IMG/VR virus record: IMGVR_UViG_3300021963_000260
Coordinates: 1-40,827 of that record
Strand: one strand, 5' to 3'
Length of the DNA stretch: 40,827 bases
DNA from: a virus
Shown here: positions 1-8,100 of the stretch, one piece after another
Position numbering within the stretch: position 1 is the stretch's first letter
How the letters are laid out: each line of letters starts with the position of its first letter
Position numbers and translations under genes: made by a program
The notes under the pieces: generated by a model
The model's database searches: none
Seen by the model: only the letters and a program-made list of their open reading frames with translations
Told to the model about the DNA's origin: nothing

Positions 1-321
1 ATTCAATGCTTCTACAATCGGAGTAAGTACATCCAATCTATCGGAGTTGTTCATATTACAATCGTGGTTTCCCGTAATAAGAATAGTTTCACAATGTTTA
101 GAACATTCCGTAAATAGCCAACTTATCTCTCTAACCAATTCAGGAGATAATTCTAACTTAGCATGAGCAATATCTCCTGCTAAATAAATGATTGAATTTT
201 CCGTACCTCTTTTACGAATTTCTTCAAACATTTTCTCAAAGACTTGTCTATACTCTCTGTGTCTTTGTACGTTACGGATATGAACATCCGCAATATGATA
301 GATTGTTTTTAATCTTTTCAT
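1..321 (-). CDS. gp47/SbcD-like recombination nuclease subunit (N-terminal part)
   Basis: The first 107 residues of a calcineurin-type metallophosphoesterase; the gene runs off the left edge. Three family motifs are visible: ADVH near residues 11-14, GDIAH near 49-53 and GNHD near 84-87. These are the metal-binding blocks shared by SbcD, Mre11 and T4 gp47. In T4, gp47 pairs with the gp46 ATPase to resect DNA ends for recombination-dependent replication. The ATG at 319-321 overlaps the TGA of the upstream primase gene (ATGA), so the two are probably translationally coupled. A different phage phosphoesterase cannot be excluded without the C-terminal half, but the position beside primase and a resolvase fits gp47. 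Confidence 0.85.
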   Translation of the reverse strand, partial: MKRLKTIYHIADVHIRNVQRHREYRQVFEKMFEEIRKRGTENSIIYLAGDIAHAKLELSPELVREISWLFTECSKHCETILITGNHDCNMNNSDRLDVLTPIVEALN

Positions 322-1259
322 AAACTATTTATTTTGTTTAATAGTAATTCTTCGCTTGAAAACTCTTTAGTTTTCTTTAGTTCTTCATAAAATTTTTCAT
401 ACCCCATGTCAGATGCATCTTTATCTTTTAGATACATCATTTTTACATTTATTCCTTGCTTTCTAAAATAATCGGCGGCTTTAAGTGCTTCATTGATTGC
501 ATCATTATCCAATGAAATAACGATATCAGTAACACCACTCATAAATATTTTTTCTACTAATTGTTTAGATGGAAACTTGCCTAATAATGGTATTGCGTTT
601 CGTTTAATAGTAATAGCATCAAATACACCTTCGCATAATATAATTGGTTCATTCCAATTTACTTGCGATTCAAATCCGATTATATTTTTACTGATTGGTG
701 GATTTTTATATTTCATTTTCTCATCTGAATAATATGAACGAGAAATAAAATAATTCAATTGTCCCTTAGAATCGTATGATGGTATAATTATTCTACGAGA
801 GTATAATCCCTCTTTACAATAGCCAATATTATATTTAATAATCTCTTTCATACCTATTCCTCTTTGAGTAAGATAGAACATAGCATGCTTATATTCGGGA
901 TTAAATCCTTTCGGTTCTTCGGTTAATGAAATAAATTCTTTTGGAAGTTGAATAAATACTTTTGTTTCGGCATCTTCTTGTTGTGGAGTCCAATTACTAT
1001 CGCCATATATCTCTCTAATTAAAGATATAGTTTTTCTATCAACATCCAATTTACGAAGTAAAGATGTTAATTTTTTACCACCACTATTACAAGTCCAACA
1101 ATGCCATTTTTGGGTTTCAGTATTAACTTGCAGTTTTGGTTTGTGATGATTACAAAATGGACAGTGAAATGCCAACTCATTACCCCTTAGAGTAAGACCA
1201 GTACCCAATACGTTAGTAAGGGCAGTAATTACCTTATTTTTATCATTGCTACTTAACAC
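318..1259 (-). CDS. DNA primase (zinc finger plus TOPRIM, gp61/DnaG-like)
   Basis: Makes RNA primers for lagging-strand synthesis, presumably with a phage helicase outside the window. An N-terminal CHC2-type zinc finger is visible as CPFC and CWTC with a histidine pair after the first CxxC. A TOPRIM core follows with CEGVFDA and, about 35 residues on, SLDND (metal-binding acidic residues). At about 313 residues it is a compact phage primase with no helicase domain. The open frame extends to a TTG at 1277, but that codon lies inside a good host-type promoter (1264-1295). I therefore place the start at the GTG at 1257-1259, which still leaves about 33 residues before the zinc finger, as in T4 gp61. 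Stop overlaps the gp47-like start. Start choice is uncertain; function is secure. Confidence 0.88.
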   Translation of the reverse strand: MLSSNDKNKVITALTNVLGTGLTLRGNELAFHCPFCNHHKPKLQVNTETQKWHCWTCNSGGKKLTSLLRKLDVDRKTISLIREIYGDSNWTPQQEDAETKVFIQLPKEFISLTEEPKGFNPEYKHAMFYLTQRGIGMKEIIKYNIGYCKEGLYSRRIIIPSYDSKGQLNYFISRSYYSDEKMKYKNPPISKNIIGFESQVNWNEPIILCEGVFDAITIKRNAIPLLGKFPSKQLVEKIFMSGVTDIVISLDNDAINEALKAADYFRKQGINVKMMYLKDKDASDMGYEKFYEELKKTKEFSSEELLLNKINSL

Positions 1260-1263
1260 GTCC

Positions 1264-1295
1264 CAAATATACAACAAATATTTGATATTACCAAA
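1264..1295 (-). promoter_or_regulatory. Bacteroidota-type promoter for primase
   Basis: On the minus strand a TTTG (-33) is followed by exactly 20 bases and then TATATTTG, matching the Bacteroidota consensus TTTG-N19/20-TAnnTTTG. The box ends only four bases before the proposed GTG start, implying a very short or absent leader. Confidence 0.7.
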
Positions 1296-1299
1296 TATT

Positions 1300-1704
1300 T
1301 TAAAACCAATCTTCCGGTATTATCTTATCGGCATATTTAAATCCGTTCTTATCGCACCAATCTGCGTAAGTAGTTTTTGAGTTTTTACTTATTTTGTTCT
1401 TTGAATTGGAAAATACGAAACGTATATCCAAATTAGGGTTTTGTTGCTTAACTAATAGATGTTTCTTTCTATCTGCTGCTAGAAATCTACCTTTCGTTTC
1501 TACGAAAATACCGTTAGGTAACTTAAAATCAGGATTGTAAGTATGTTGAGAAGCAGGTATAATATAAGACACCTTTTCGGACTCATATTTAACCTCAATT
1601 CCTTTAGATTCGATTTGTACTGATATATTTTCCTCAAGACCAGATTTAAATCCATATTTTCTAGCAACCCATATACTAGATTTTTTTGTAACTTTTTTAG
1701 CCAT
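1300..1704 (-). CDS. Endonuclease I, Holliday junction resolvase (T7 gp3-like)
   Basis: Clearly a phage endonuclease I: 134 residues with the same layout as T7 gp3. The four T7 active-site residues (E20, D55, E65, K67) correspond to E24, D59, E69 and K71 here, with identical spacing, inside SGLEEN, YNPDF and FVETKGR. It also shares IPASQHTY, RKKHLLVKQ and the C-terminal ADKIIPEDW block with T7. The enzyme cuts four-way junctions and branched DNA and would debranch replicating phage DNA before packaging. T4-like phages normally use the unrelated endonuclease VII (gp49), so this looks like a replacement by a T7-type enzyme. It sits four bases after the 69-residue gene and appears to be in that gene's late transcript. 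Confidence 0.95.
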   Translation of the reverse strand: MAKKVTKKSSIWVARKYGFKSGLEENISVQIESKGIEVKYESEKVSYIIPASQHTYNPDFKLPNGIFVETKGRFLAADRKKHLLVKQQNPNLDIRFVFSNSKNKISKNSKTTYADWCDKNGFKYADKIIPEDWF

Positions 1705-1708
1705 TAAA

Positions 1709-1918
1709 CTATTTTTTTAACGAGTCTGAATATTTTTTCTCACTAACTTCTCCACCTCTACCAGTTTTGAATTTAGCAGCAGTTAATACTTGCTCATCTG
1801 CCTTTTTTAAATCATTAGTGGTATATGGAGTTTTTGCATTCGTACCCGCTTCGAATGAAATTTTATCAACACCCAATGATGATTGAGCTGCTTTGTATAA
1901 TTCTAAAATCTTTGACAT
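1709..1918 (-). CDS. Small protein of unknown function (69 aa)
   Basis: I do not recognise a family. The 69-residue product is lysine-rich and hydrophilic with no signal peptide or membrane segment, and has a short Gly-Arg-Gly-Gly stretch near residue 53. It is the first gene after a late-type promoter element and lies four bases upstream of the endonuclease I gene, so the two are probably cotranscribed late. A structural or packaging-related role is possible but not shown. The ATG at 1916-1918 is preceded by an A-rich leader with no Shine-Dalgarno sequence. Confidence 0.7.
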   Translation of the reverse strand: MSKILELYKAAQSSLGVDKISFEAGTNAKTPYTTNDLKKADEQVLTAAKFKTGRGGEVSEKKYSDSLKK

Positions 1919-1935
1919 AATATGTTTTTCTTTAG

Positions 1936-1944
1936 TATAAATAT
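1936..1944 (-). promoter_or_regulatory. Late promoter element ATATTTATA
   Basis: Copy of the ATATTTAT(A/T) element found upstream of seven transcription units in this window. It lies 17 bases before the ATG of the 69-residue gene. See the finding on late promoters. Confidence 0.55.
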
Positions 1945-1947
1945 AAA

Positions 1948-3156
1948 TTAAGTATCAAAACGTATAATAAAGTTTACAGGCATTTCTGGCTCCGATTTGA
2001 TTGGTTGTGGGAGCTTAGCTACCGCAACTAAATCACAATTATCATCATATAATCCGATGGTTGTAATATATGGTGCTAAGAATGAACCCGTTGAATCTAT
2101 CGAACCACTTAAATCATAATGTTCAAATCCTGCATATGTTTCCGAATTAGAGCCACTATATGAGCCCGTAAATCTGAAATCTAATATGTTACCATTTTCT
2201 AATGTAGATAGTTTACGGATGTATTTAACACCAGGTTCAATAGTTGTTTTATAAATCTTTCCATCGGAACCCGTTATATGGCTATCTACTTTATCAACCT
2301 CAACTATTGCAGATGGGTTTTGTGAAATATTAAATTCATCATCATTTACAATAAGAAGATATTCGTGCTCATAAATCGTTTTTGTAGATTTATAAGTTAC
2401 ATCCCAACTTCCTAATAATAAATTGTTTACATCTCTAGTGATAACAATTAAACCTTGAGTATAGAAAATATTACCAACTTTAAACTTAACCAGTGTATCG
2501 GATATAAATGGAATATCGTCTACAATCAATACTCCACTTTGTATATCAAATGATATGATTCTCATATCATAACTATCTCCATTATATACCAAATTAAATG
2601 TTTCGTTTGTAATATCAAAATCACCTATCGCTGTTTGGAATGAAGCAGTGTATGGGTTATTTGCTAAATCGGTAAAAATAATTTTATTAATCTGATTATC
2701 AATTGAAACGATTGTAATGTAATCGCCAGCCGAATCAATCATATTACCATATGAATCATCCACATATGTTTTATCATCATCAACCAATACCGCTGAACCC
2801 TTTTTTATACCTTCACCAATTGCTATTTGTGGGATTGAAATTACTTTAGCTGAATCATTCAGGTATCTATCTTTTACAAGAACAGAAGTTTGATATTCAT
2901 TGGTTTTATTTCCAAATCTTAAAAATGGATTATCTTCAACTCCATTGTAGAATTGAGCTCTTAATTGGCCATATAAAGAATGTTTATTATATGGAATCCC
3001 ATTTAAATAACCAATAGTGGAAGTTGTATCATCGATTGATGCATATGAACCATCTTCGGCTATTAACAATGAAGCACTAGCCGTTGTTTTATCCCATTCT
3101 TTATAAGCCTTAAACGGTCTTATACTAATATCTGATTTTGGTATCCTTTTTAACAT
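1948..3156 (-). CDS. Virion structural protein, paralogue of the next gene
   Basis: A 402-residue beta-rich, serine/glycine/aspartate-rich protein. Its C-terminus carries YITTIGLYDD followed by AVAKLPQPI. The neighbouring 405-residue protein has the near-identical YITTVGLYDD and AVAKTSQPI at its own C-terminus, and both carry an EFN(I/F)S(Q/N)NP motif about 90-130 residues upstream of the end. The two proteins therefore share a C-terminal domain but differ in the N-terminal two thirds. Proteins with this C-terminal signature occur as virion proteins in marine T4-like phages (from memory, not searched). It has its own late element and lies behind the terminator that ends the 405-residue gene. 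A decoration, whisker or adhesin role is inference. Confidence 0.75.
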   Translation of the reverse strand: MLKRIPKSDISIRPFKAYKEWDKTTASASLLIAEDGSYASIDDTTSTIGYLNGIPYNKHSLYGQLRAQFYNGVEDNPFLRFGNKTNEYQTSVLVKDRYLNDSAKVISIPQIAIGEGIKKGSAVLVDDDKTYVDDSYGNMIDSAGDYITIVSIDNQINKIIFTDLANNPYTASFQTAIGDFDITNETFNLVYNGDSYDMRIISFDIQSGVLIVDDIPFISDTLVKFKVGNIFYTQGLIVITRDVNNLLLGSWDVTYKSTKTIYEHEYLLIVNDDEFNISQNPSAIVEVDKVDSHITGSDGKIYKTTIEPGVKYIRKLSTLENGNILDFRFTGSYSGSNSETYAGFEHYDLSGSIDSTGSFLAPYITTIGLYDDNCDLVAVAKLPQPIKSEPEMPVNFIIRFDT

Positions 3157-3162
3157 ATCAAG

Positions 3163-3171
3163 TATAAATAT
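3163..3171 (-). promoter_or_regulatory. Late promoter element ATATTTATA
   Basis: The element lies only six bases upstream of the ATG at 3154-3156, so a transcript starting just after it would be nearly leaderless. It follows directly after the terminator hairpin at 3181-3204. Confidence 0.55.
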
Positions 3172-3180
3172 CGAATTAAC

Positions 3181-3204
3181 AAAAAACCCCCATTGAAGGG
3201 GGTT
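3181..3204 (-). terminator. Rho-independent terminator after the 405-residue structural gene
   Basis: On the minus strand AACCCCC, a six-base loop and GGGGGTT form a seven-pair stem followed by a run of T. It begins 22 bases after the stop codon of the 405-residue gene. Confidence 0.85.
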
Positions 3205-3226
3205 AGATGTTAGTTATATTCTCTGA

Positions 3227-4444
3227 TTAGAAATCTAATTTAACTTTGATTGCTACTTCTTTATCAAACGATTTTGCAATTGGCTGCGAAGTTTTAGCTA
3301 CCGCCAATAATTCGTTTGCATCATCATAAAGACCTACAGTAGTAATATACACCTTAGGGTCTTTTTCAAATGATGAATTTGCGAATGCTCCTACTGAACC
3401 ACTTACGAATGTTGGGTTGTTTGAGAAGTTGAATTCTCTATTGTTTGCTCTTACAAAATAATGTGATGTAGAAACGTTTTCAGTTCTACGAGCTTGGAAA
3501 TCAGCTCCTTTAACTAATGCATTAAATAGTTTCAATGAACCAGATGCTGAACCCGATTGATGATATTGTGCCGTAGTTGAACCAACTGCTGCCATTAAGT
3601 TACCACCCACCGATGCTGATAATGCTGATGGGTTTAGTAAAATAACACCCATATCAGGGTAGAATAATCCAAATCCTGCTCCATTAGATGCAGTATAAGT
3701 ATTAATTGATGCAGTCAATGCTGAACCAATATTTAATGAACCACTTGCTAAATAATAAACTCTACCTGCGGTTGTTACATTTTCATCAGTTCCACCACTA
3801 TTATCAATCAATGATACCATACCAACCGAACCCGATAGATTGATTGAAATGTTACCTGGATCTAATCTTTCTTTATATCTTGCTCTATTTACATTAATTG
3901 CGTAGAATGATGTCATATCATTTCCAACATAATCAGTAAAATATGCATCAGCAGAATCTAATAATACATTTTTAAATTGATTATAAACTGCCTTAGTTGG
4001 AAGTGTAGATGAATCATCTTGTGTTAAAGTAGGTGCACCATATCCTCTAGCATCACCATATGCTATTGAGAATTGAACCTCAGCTGCATCAGATGATGTT
4101 GCTACGTTATATACATCCAAATAGTATTTACCCGTTGCCGAATTAAGTTGTAAAGATGATGTATAAAATGTAGCTAAAGAACCCGTATCTCCACTCCATA
4201 TTCCAGAAGTTACAATTTCCGTTCTATTAGTTACTTTATCAATAGCACCAAATTTTTTGTAAATACCATTAGTTACAGTCGTTAAATCCGAACTAATTTG
4301 CTCTCCTTCTCCCAAAAATTGATTTACGATTCTAACTAATTCGTTAGTATCTACGGGAGTTCCTGCGGTGCTTGCTGCTCCGGCTAAGTATTGAGATAAA
4401 TTACTTGCTAAGAGTTGTCCTCTATTATCTTTAATTAATGCCAT
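3227..4444 (-). CDS. Virion structural protein with GLYDD/AVAK C-terminal domain
   Basis: A 405-residue protein rich in Ala, Ser, Gly and Thr, as in major decoration, tail or fibre subunits. The C-terminal domain contains REFNFSNNPTFV, YITTVGLYDD and AVAKTSQPI, shared with the downstream 402-residue paralogue. The N-terminal part (LASNLSQYLAGAA, then an acidic helix) is not found in the paralogue. It starts eight bases after the 207-residue gene and ends at a strong terminator, so the two form one late unit. The terminator and composition suggest high expression. The exact position in the virion is not determinable from sequence alone. Confidence 0.78.
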   Translation of the reverse strand: MALIKDNRGQLLASNLSQYLAGAASTAGTPVDTNELVRIVNQFLGEGEQISSDLTTVTNGIYKKFGAIDKVTNRTEIVTSGIWSGDTGSLATFYTSSLQLNSATGKYYLDVYNVATSSDAAEVQFSIAYGDARGYGAPTLTQDDSSTLPTKAVYNQFKNVLLDSADAYFTDYVGNDMTSFYAINVNRARYKERLDPGNISINLSGSVGMVSLIDNSGGTDENVTTAGRVYYLASGSLNIGSALTASINTYTASNGAGFGLFYPDMGVILLNPSALSASVGGNLMAAVGSTTAQYHQSGSASGSLKLFNALVKGADFQARRTENVSTSHYFVRANNREFNFSNNPTFVSGSVGAFANSSFEKDPKVYITTVGLYDDANELLAVAKTSQPIAKSFDKEVAIKVKLDF

Positions 4445-4452
4445 AGTTTAAA

Positions 4453-5076
4453 TTATTGAACGTATGTTACGGTTACTGGAATTGTTTGTGAACCACCTGT
4501 TTCGTTACCATAAACAGTTATAGTTGTTCTGATAGTTGAAGTTAAAGATGGGTTTGGAATAAATTTGAAAGTTAAACCTTTCGATACCGATGCGGTAGCA
4601 GATACATCATCACCAATAAAAATAGGTACTGAACCTACATCAGCTGTTACGCCTTCGCCTACAATATCACCAGCGTTTTTATTAGATAATACAATTGTAT
4701 ATCCCAATCTTCTATTTCCGGCAGGAGATGTAGTTGGAGAAAGAGATACTTCACCACTTCTTTGATTAACTGCAATATTAGGAACACCAAATTCTACCAC
4801 AGGAATACGAGTCGTATTCTTTGGAAGTGTTACTAATTTATACTTCATTACTTGCGTTTCATCTGGGTTTGCTTCCAATACAGGCATATTTCTAATTGCC
4901 GCATCATAATAAGCAGAACCTAATGGATGAGCCGGTTCGTAAAGTGTGTAATCAATTTCATCATCTGCTAAAGCAAATTGAGTGATGTTTAATCCTTGTC
5001 CAGCTGCTAATTTTTCTCTACCTTTTTTGGTAAGAATTGCATCAACTGTTAATTCGGTATTACTTAAATATCCCAT
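4453..5076 (-). CDS. Virion protein with C-terminal Ig-like fold (207 aa)
   Basis: The N-terminal part reads LTKKGREKLAAGQ then ITQFALADDEIDYTLY, a signature I associate with small virion proteins of marine T4-like phages. The C-terminal half (about 125-207) is Thr/Ser/Val-rich with regularly alternating hydrophobic residues and ends IPVTVTYVQ, suggesting an Ig-like beta-sandwich. It is the first gene of the unit with the 405-residue protein and has a late element 21 bases upstream of its ATG. A tail or baseplate accessory role is likely from context; no enzymatic motif is seen. Confidence 0.72.
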   Translation of the reverse strand: MGYLSNTELTVDAILTKKGREKLAAGQGLNITQFALADDEIDYTLYEPAHPLGSAYYDAAIRNMPVLEANPDETQVMKYKLVTLPKNTTRIPVVEFGVPNIAVNQRSGEVSLSPTTSPAGNRRLGYTIVLSNKNAGDIVGEGVTADVGSVPIFIGDDVSATASVSKGLTFKFIPNPSLTSTIRTTITVYGNETGGSQTIPVTVTYVQ

Positions 5077-5097
5077 AGTATATTATTATTCTTTGTT

Positions 5098-5106
5098 TAT
5101 AAATAT
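5098..5106 (-). promoter_or_regulatory. Late promoter element ATATTTATA
   Basis: The element lies 21 bases upstream of the 207-residue structural gene and 18 bases after the stop of the giant gene. The leader downstream is A/T-only apart from isolated G and C. Confidence 0.6.
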
Positions 5107-5124
5107 TATATTTTTAAAATTCCG

Positions 5125-8100
5125 TTATTCTACTTCTAAAATTGGTTCACTTGCATCTCTACCTGCTTTATTTACTCTTAGAGTATTAGGATTAGTAGTA
5201 AATGTTTCGATAGGAGGCGCTCCATCTAATGTTGTTGCTGCAGTATTTTTTGAACCTCTAAAGAACGAATTCTGCATTCCTCTAGTCAAATCGGATGTAT
5301 TTCTATAATGCGTTGTTAAATATCCACTAACTGGCTTAACATCGATTATATTACCACCAATAGTTGGAGGAGTTGAACCGCTAAATGGTTGGATATTTAG
5401 TTTAGTTTCTGTATATGTTTGTATATCGGAAATATATCCACCACGTGGGTCACCCAATCCATTAGCAGATGCGGTTATAGCAAATTTAGTTACAACTCTT
5501 TCTTTTTGCTCGGTTACCAATTGTACTCTAACTCTTTCTCTAACTCTTCTATTATCTTTATCGAAATAAGTTCTAATAGCAGAACCACTTTGTGCATAAA
5601 TACCAAACCCTACATTTTCTAATTCGGTTTGTCCAACAATTGTATTAGAATCGGTTAAATCTATTTCACTTACAATACTAGCTTCATTGAATTTTGCATC
5701 AATAGTAACCTCTTTTTGATAATAATCGGAAGTTAATGATGTTTCATCGTAATAGTTGTATTCCGTATCTATTTGATAGCTATCTGCTGTCGTATTTTCT
5801 AATGATGCGGTGTATATTGTTGCATCATATTGATTGTTTTCACCTACTAAATTATCAGCTATATTGGAATCTACAATTGCTTCGTACTGATTGGTATCTG
5901 CATTTACATTTGTAGTATCAGAATATTTTATGTTAGCTTCTTTTTGATACTCATCTCCAGTCGGCTTCTTTTGTTCAACTTTACTTCTTTCTAATATATG
6001 TGGTTCAATCAATAAACCAGTAGTTGCCTTTACTCTAGCTGGCAACATATTCTTAATATCCTCAAACATAGATTTCTCATATAGTTTGATTAAGTTGATA
6101 TAAGAATATATATCTCTCCCATCGAATCTTTGGAAATAATAATTTCTTAAAGAATCTAATTTAGAATAATTTGATTTATAATCATCGGATGGGTCACCTA
6201 TGTAGTTATCTAAATTAATTCCACCAAATGATTTGGCTATATCAATATTTAATTCTTTTGTAGGTGAGAAGAATAACCCAACTCTATTCGAATCGGTAGG
6301 CGATTGGTCAAATGCTTTTTTAGTTGCTCTACCCTTTGAGGATAAATCGGCTACTAAAGTTTGAGATTCAAATCTAACTTTATTTGTAGAATATCTAGAT
6401 GCTCCTAAATCAGGTATCTCTAATGAAACACTTCTATCAATTGCTTCAAATTGATATGGATATGATGTTACATTAGTAAATCCACTTGCACTAGCATATA
6501 GTGAGGCAGATGCATTAGATGAATATAATGGAATCGATAAACCATTTTCATAATCATTTCTACTATATCCTTGCGCAAAATATACATTAGTATCAACATT
6601 TATTAAAGATTGTGATACTACTAAATTTTTTGGATATTCAAAATCTAATCTGAAACATAAATCATCGGTTGAAGATGAAATATGGTTACCATTTATCATT
6701 TCAGGAAATGAAACGTGTTCATAGAATCTATTGGTATCTAATACTTCAGACCATAAACGGAATTCATCTAATGAACCACTATATATTCCACCTATTTTAA
6801 TTTTAGAACCATTATTCCAATTTGTATTAGCTGATGCTGAAACGGATTGTTCAAATATTGTTTTTTCTTTATTAGATTGCCTTACATCTAACTTTAATCC
6901 AGCAGAACCACTACTTATAGAAACTCCAAAGAAATTACCATTAAATATTGGCAATATAGATGATGTTATTGCATTTGAATTATCATAATTAAATACAACA
7001 TTACCATATGATGATGTTGTAGATGATTGTAATTGAACATTCCAACCGCTACCACTAATTAAAGTGTAATCCGTATTTTCAGCCGGCTTTACAAATAATT
7101 CAATTGTATTCGGTTTTATGTTTTTATTGGTAATTTTCCAATCTAATTCAATAGCTGCTCCATTATTAAATTTAAGAGCAGTAGTGATATTATCATATAT
7201 TAACTTACTCTTAGTAGTTTCTGTTACTTCTGGACCACCAAATTCTAAAATAGAAAGATTTGATGATGGAATCCCATAACAAGCCAATAAAGCATAAATA
7301 CCTCTCTTTGTACCTTTGTGCTTTAATAGATATGGTAAGTTATTTGCAATTCTTCTCCATACTTCCGATGTTCTACTTTTAGCTGATTTAGTAGTTTTTT
7401 CATTACCTTCCGAATCTAATCCAAATGTGTATTCCCAAAGTTTACTATCGGATGCCAAATTCTTAGCATCCCAATTAAATGATTTTAATACATCAAATAA
7501 TAATTTATCTGAAATATTTTTGCTATTATATCCTAATCCTCTACTTTTTTCAATTGCTTTGGTATGAAAATAAATAGTATCAAAGTGATGTCCAATCATT
7601 GATAAGAACAATAATAGACTCTCATTTTCACTATTATTTACAATATATTGTGGTATGTTGTTTTGAACCCAATTGGGATTCTCTACATCATAGATTTCAG
7701 CTAATTGTATAATATTATCATACCACGGTAAAACTACGTTAGAATTAGTTGATAAGATTCTACCATTACCATCGTATGGCCAAGTAATAGATGTACTATT
7801 ATTTGTAGTATATATCGATGATGATGTGTATAAGAAATTTTCGAATCCATCAAATCCAGCCAATAATTCATTCTTCTTTATTAACTGTCTTTCTCTTTCT
7901 TGTACATCATTTAGAACCGATGAAGATAAAGAAGCGTTACTAGCGGATATAGCACTTTCGTATGTTTCAATTAATTGAACTTTGTAAACAAAATTATCTA
8001 CTCTCTCTTTTGCAGAACTAAAATGTACAAAGTTATCCCACACATATGTAGAACCGCTTACATACTCTATATTCAACTCATCCATATTGATTATAGATGA

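Noticed and set aside
5098-5106. Plus-strand TATAAATA, the exact T4 late promoter box
   Set aside because: All copies would point away from the genes and there is no plus-strand gene to drive. Their regular position directly upstream of minus-strand starts means the sense-strand form TATTTATA is the likely signal.
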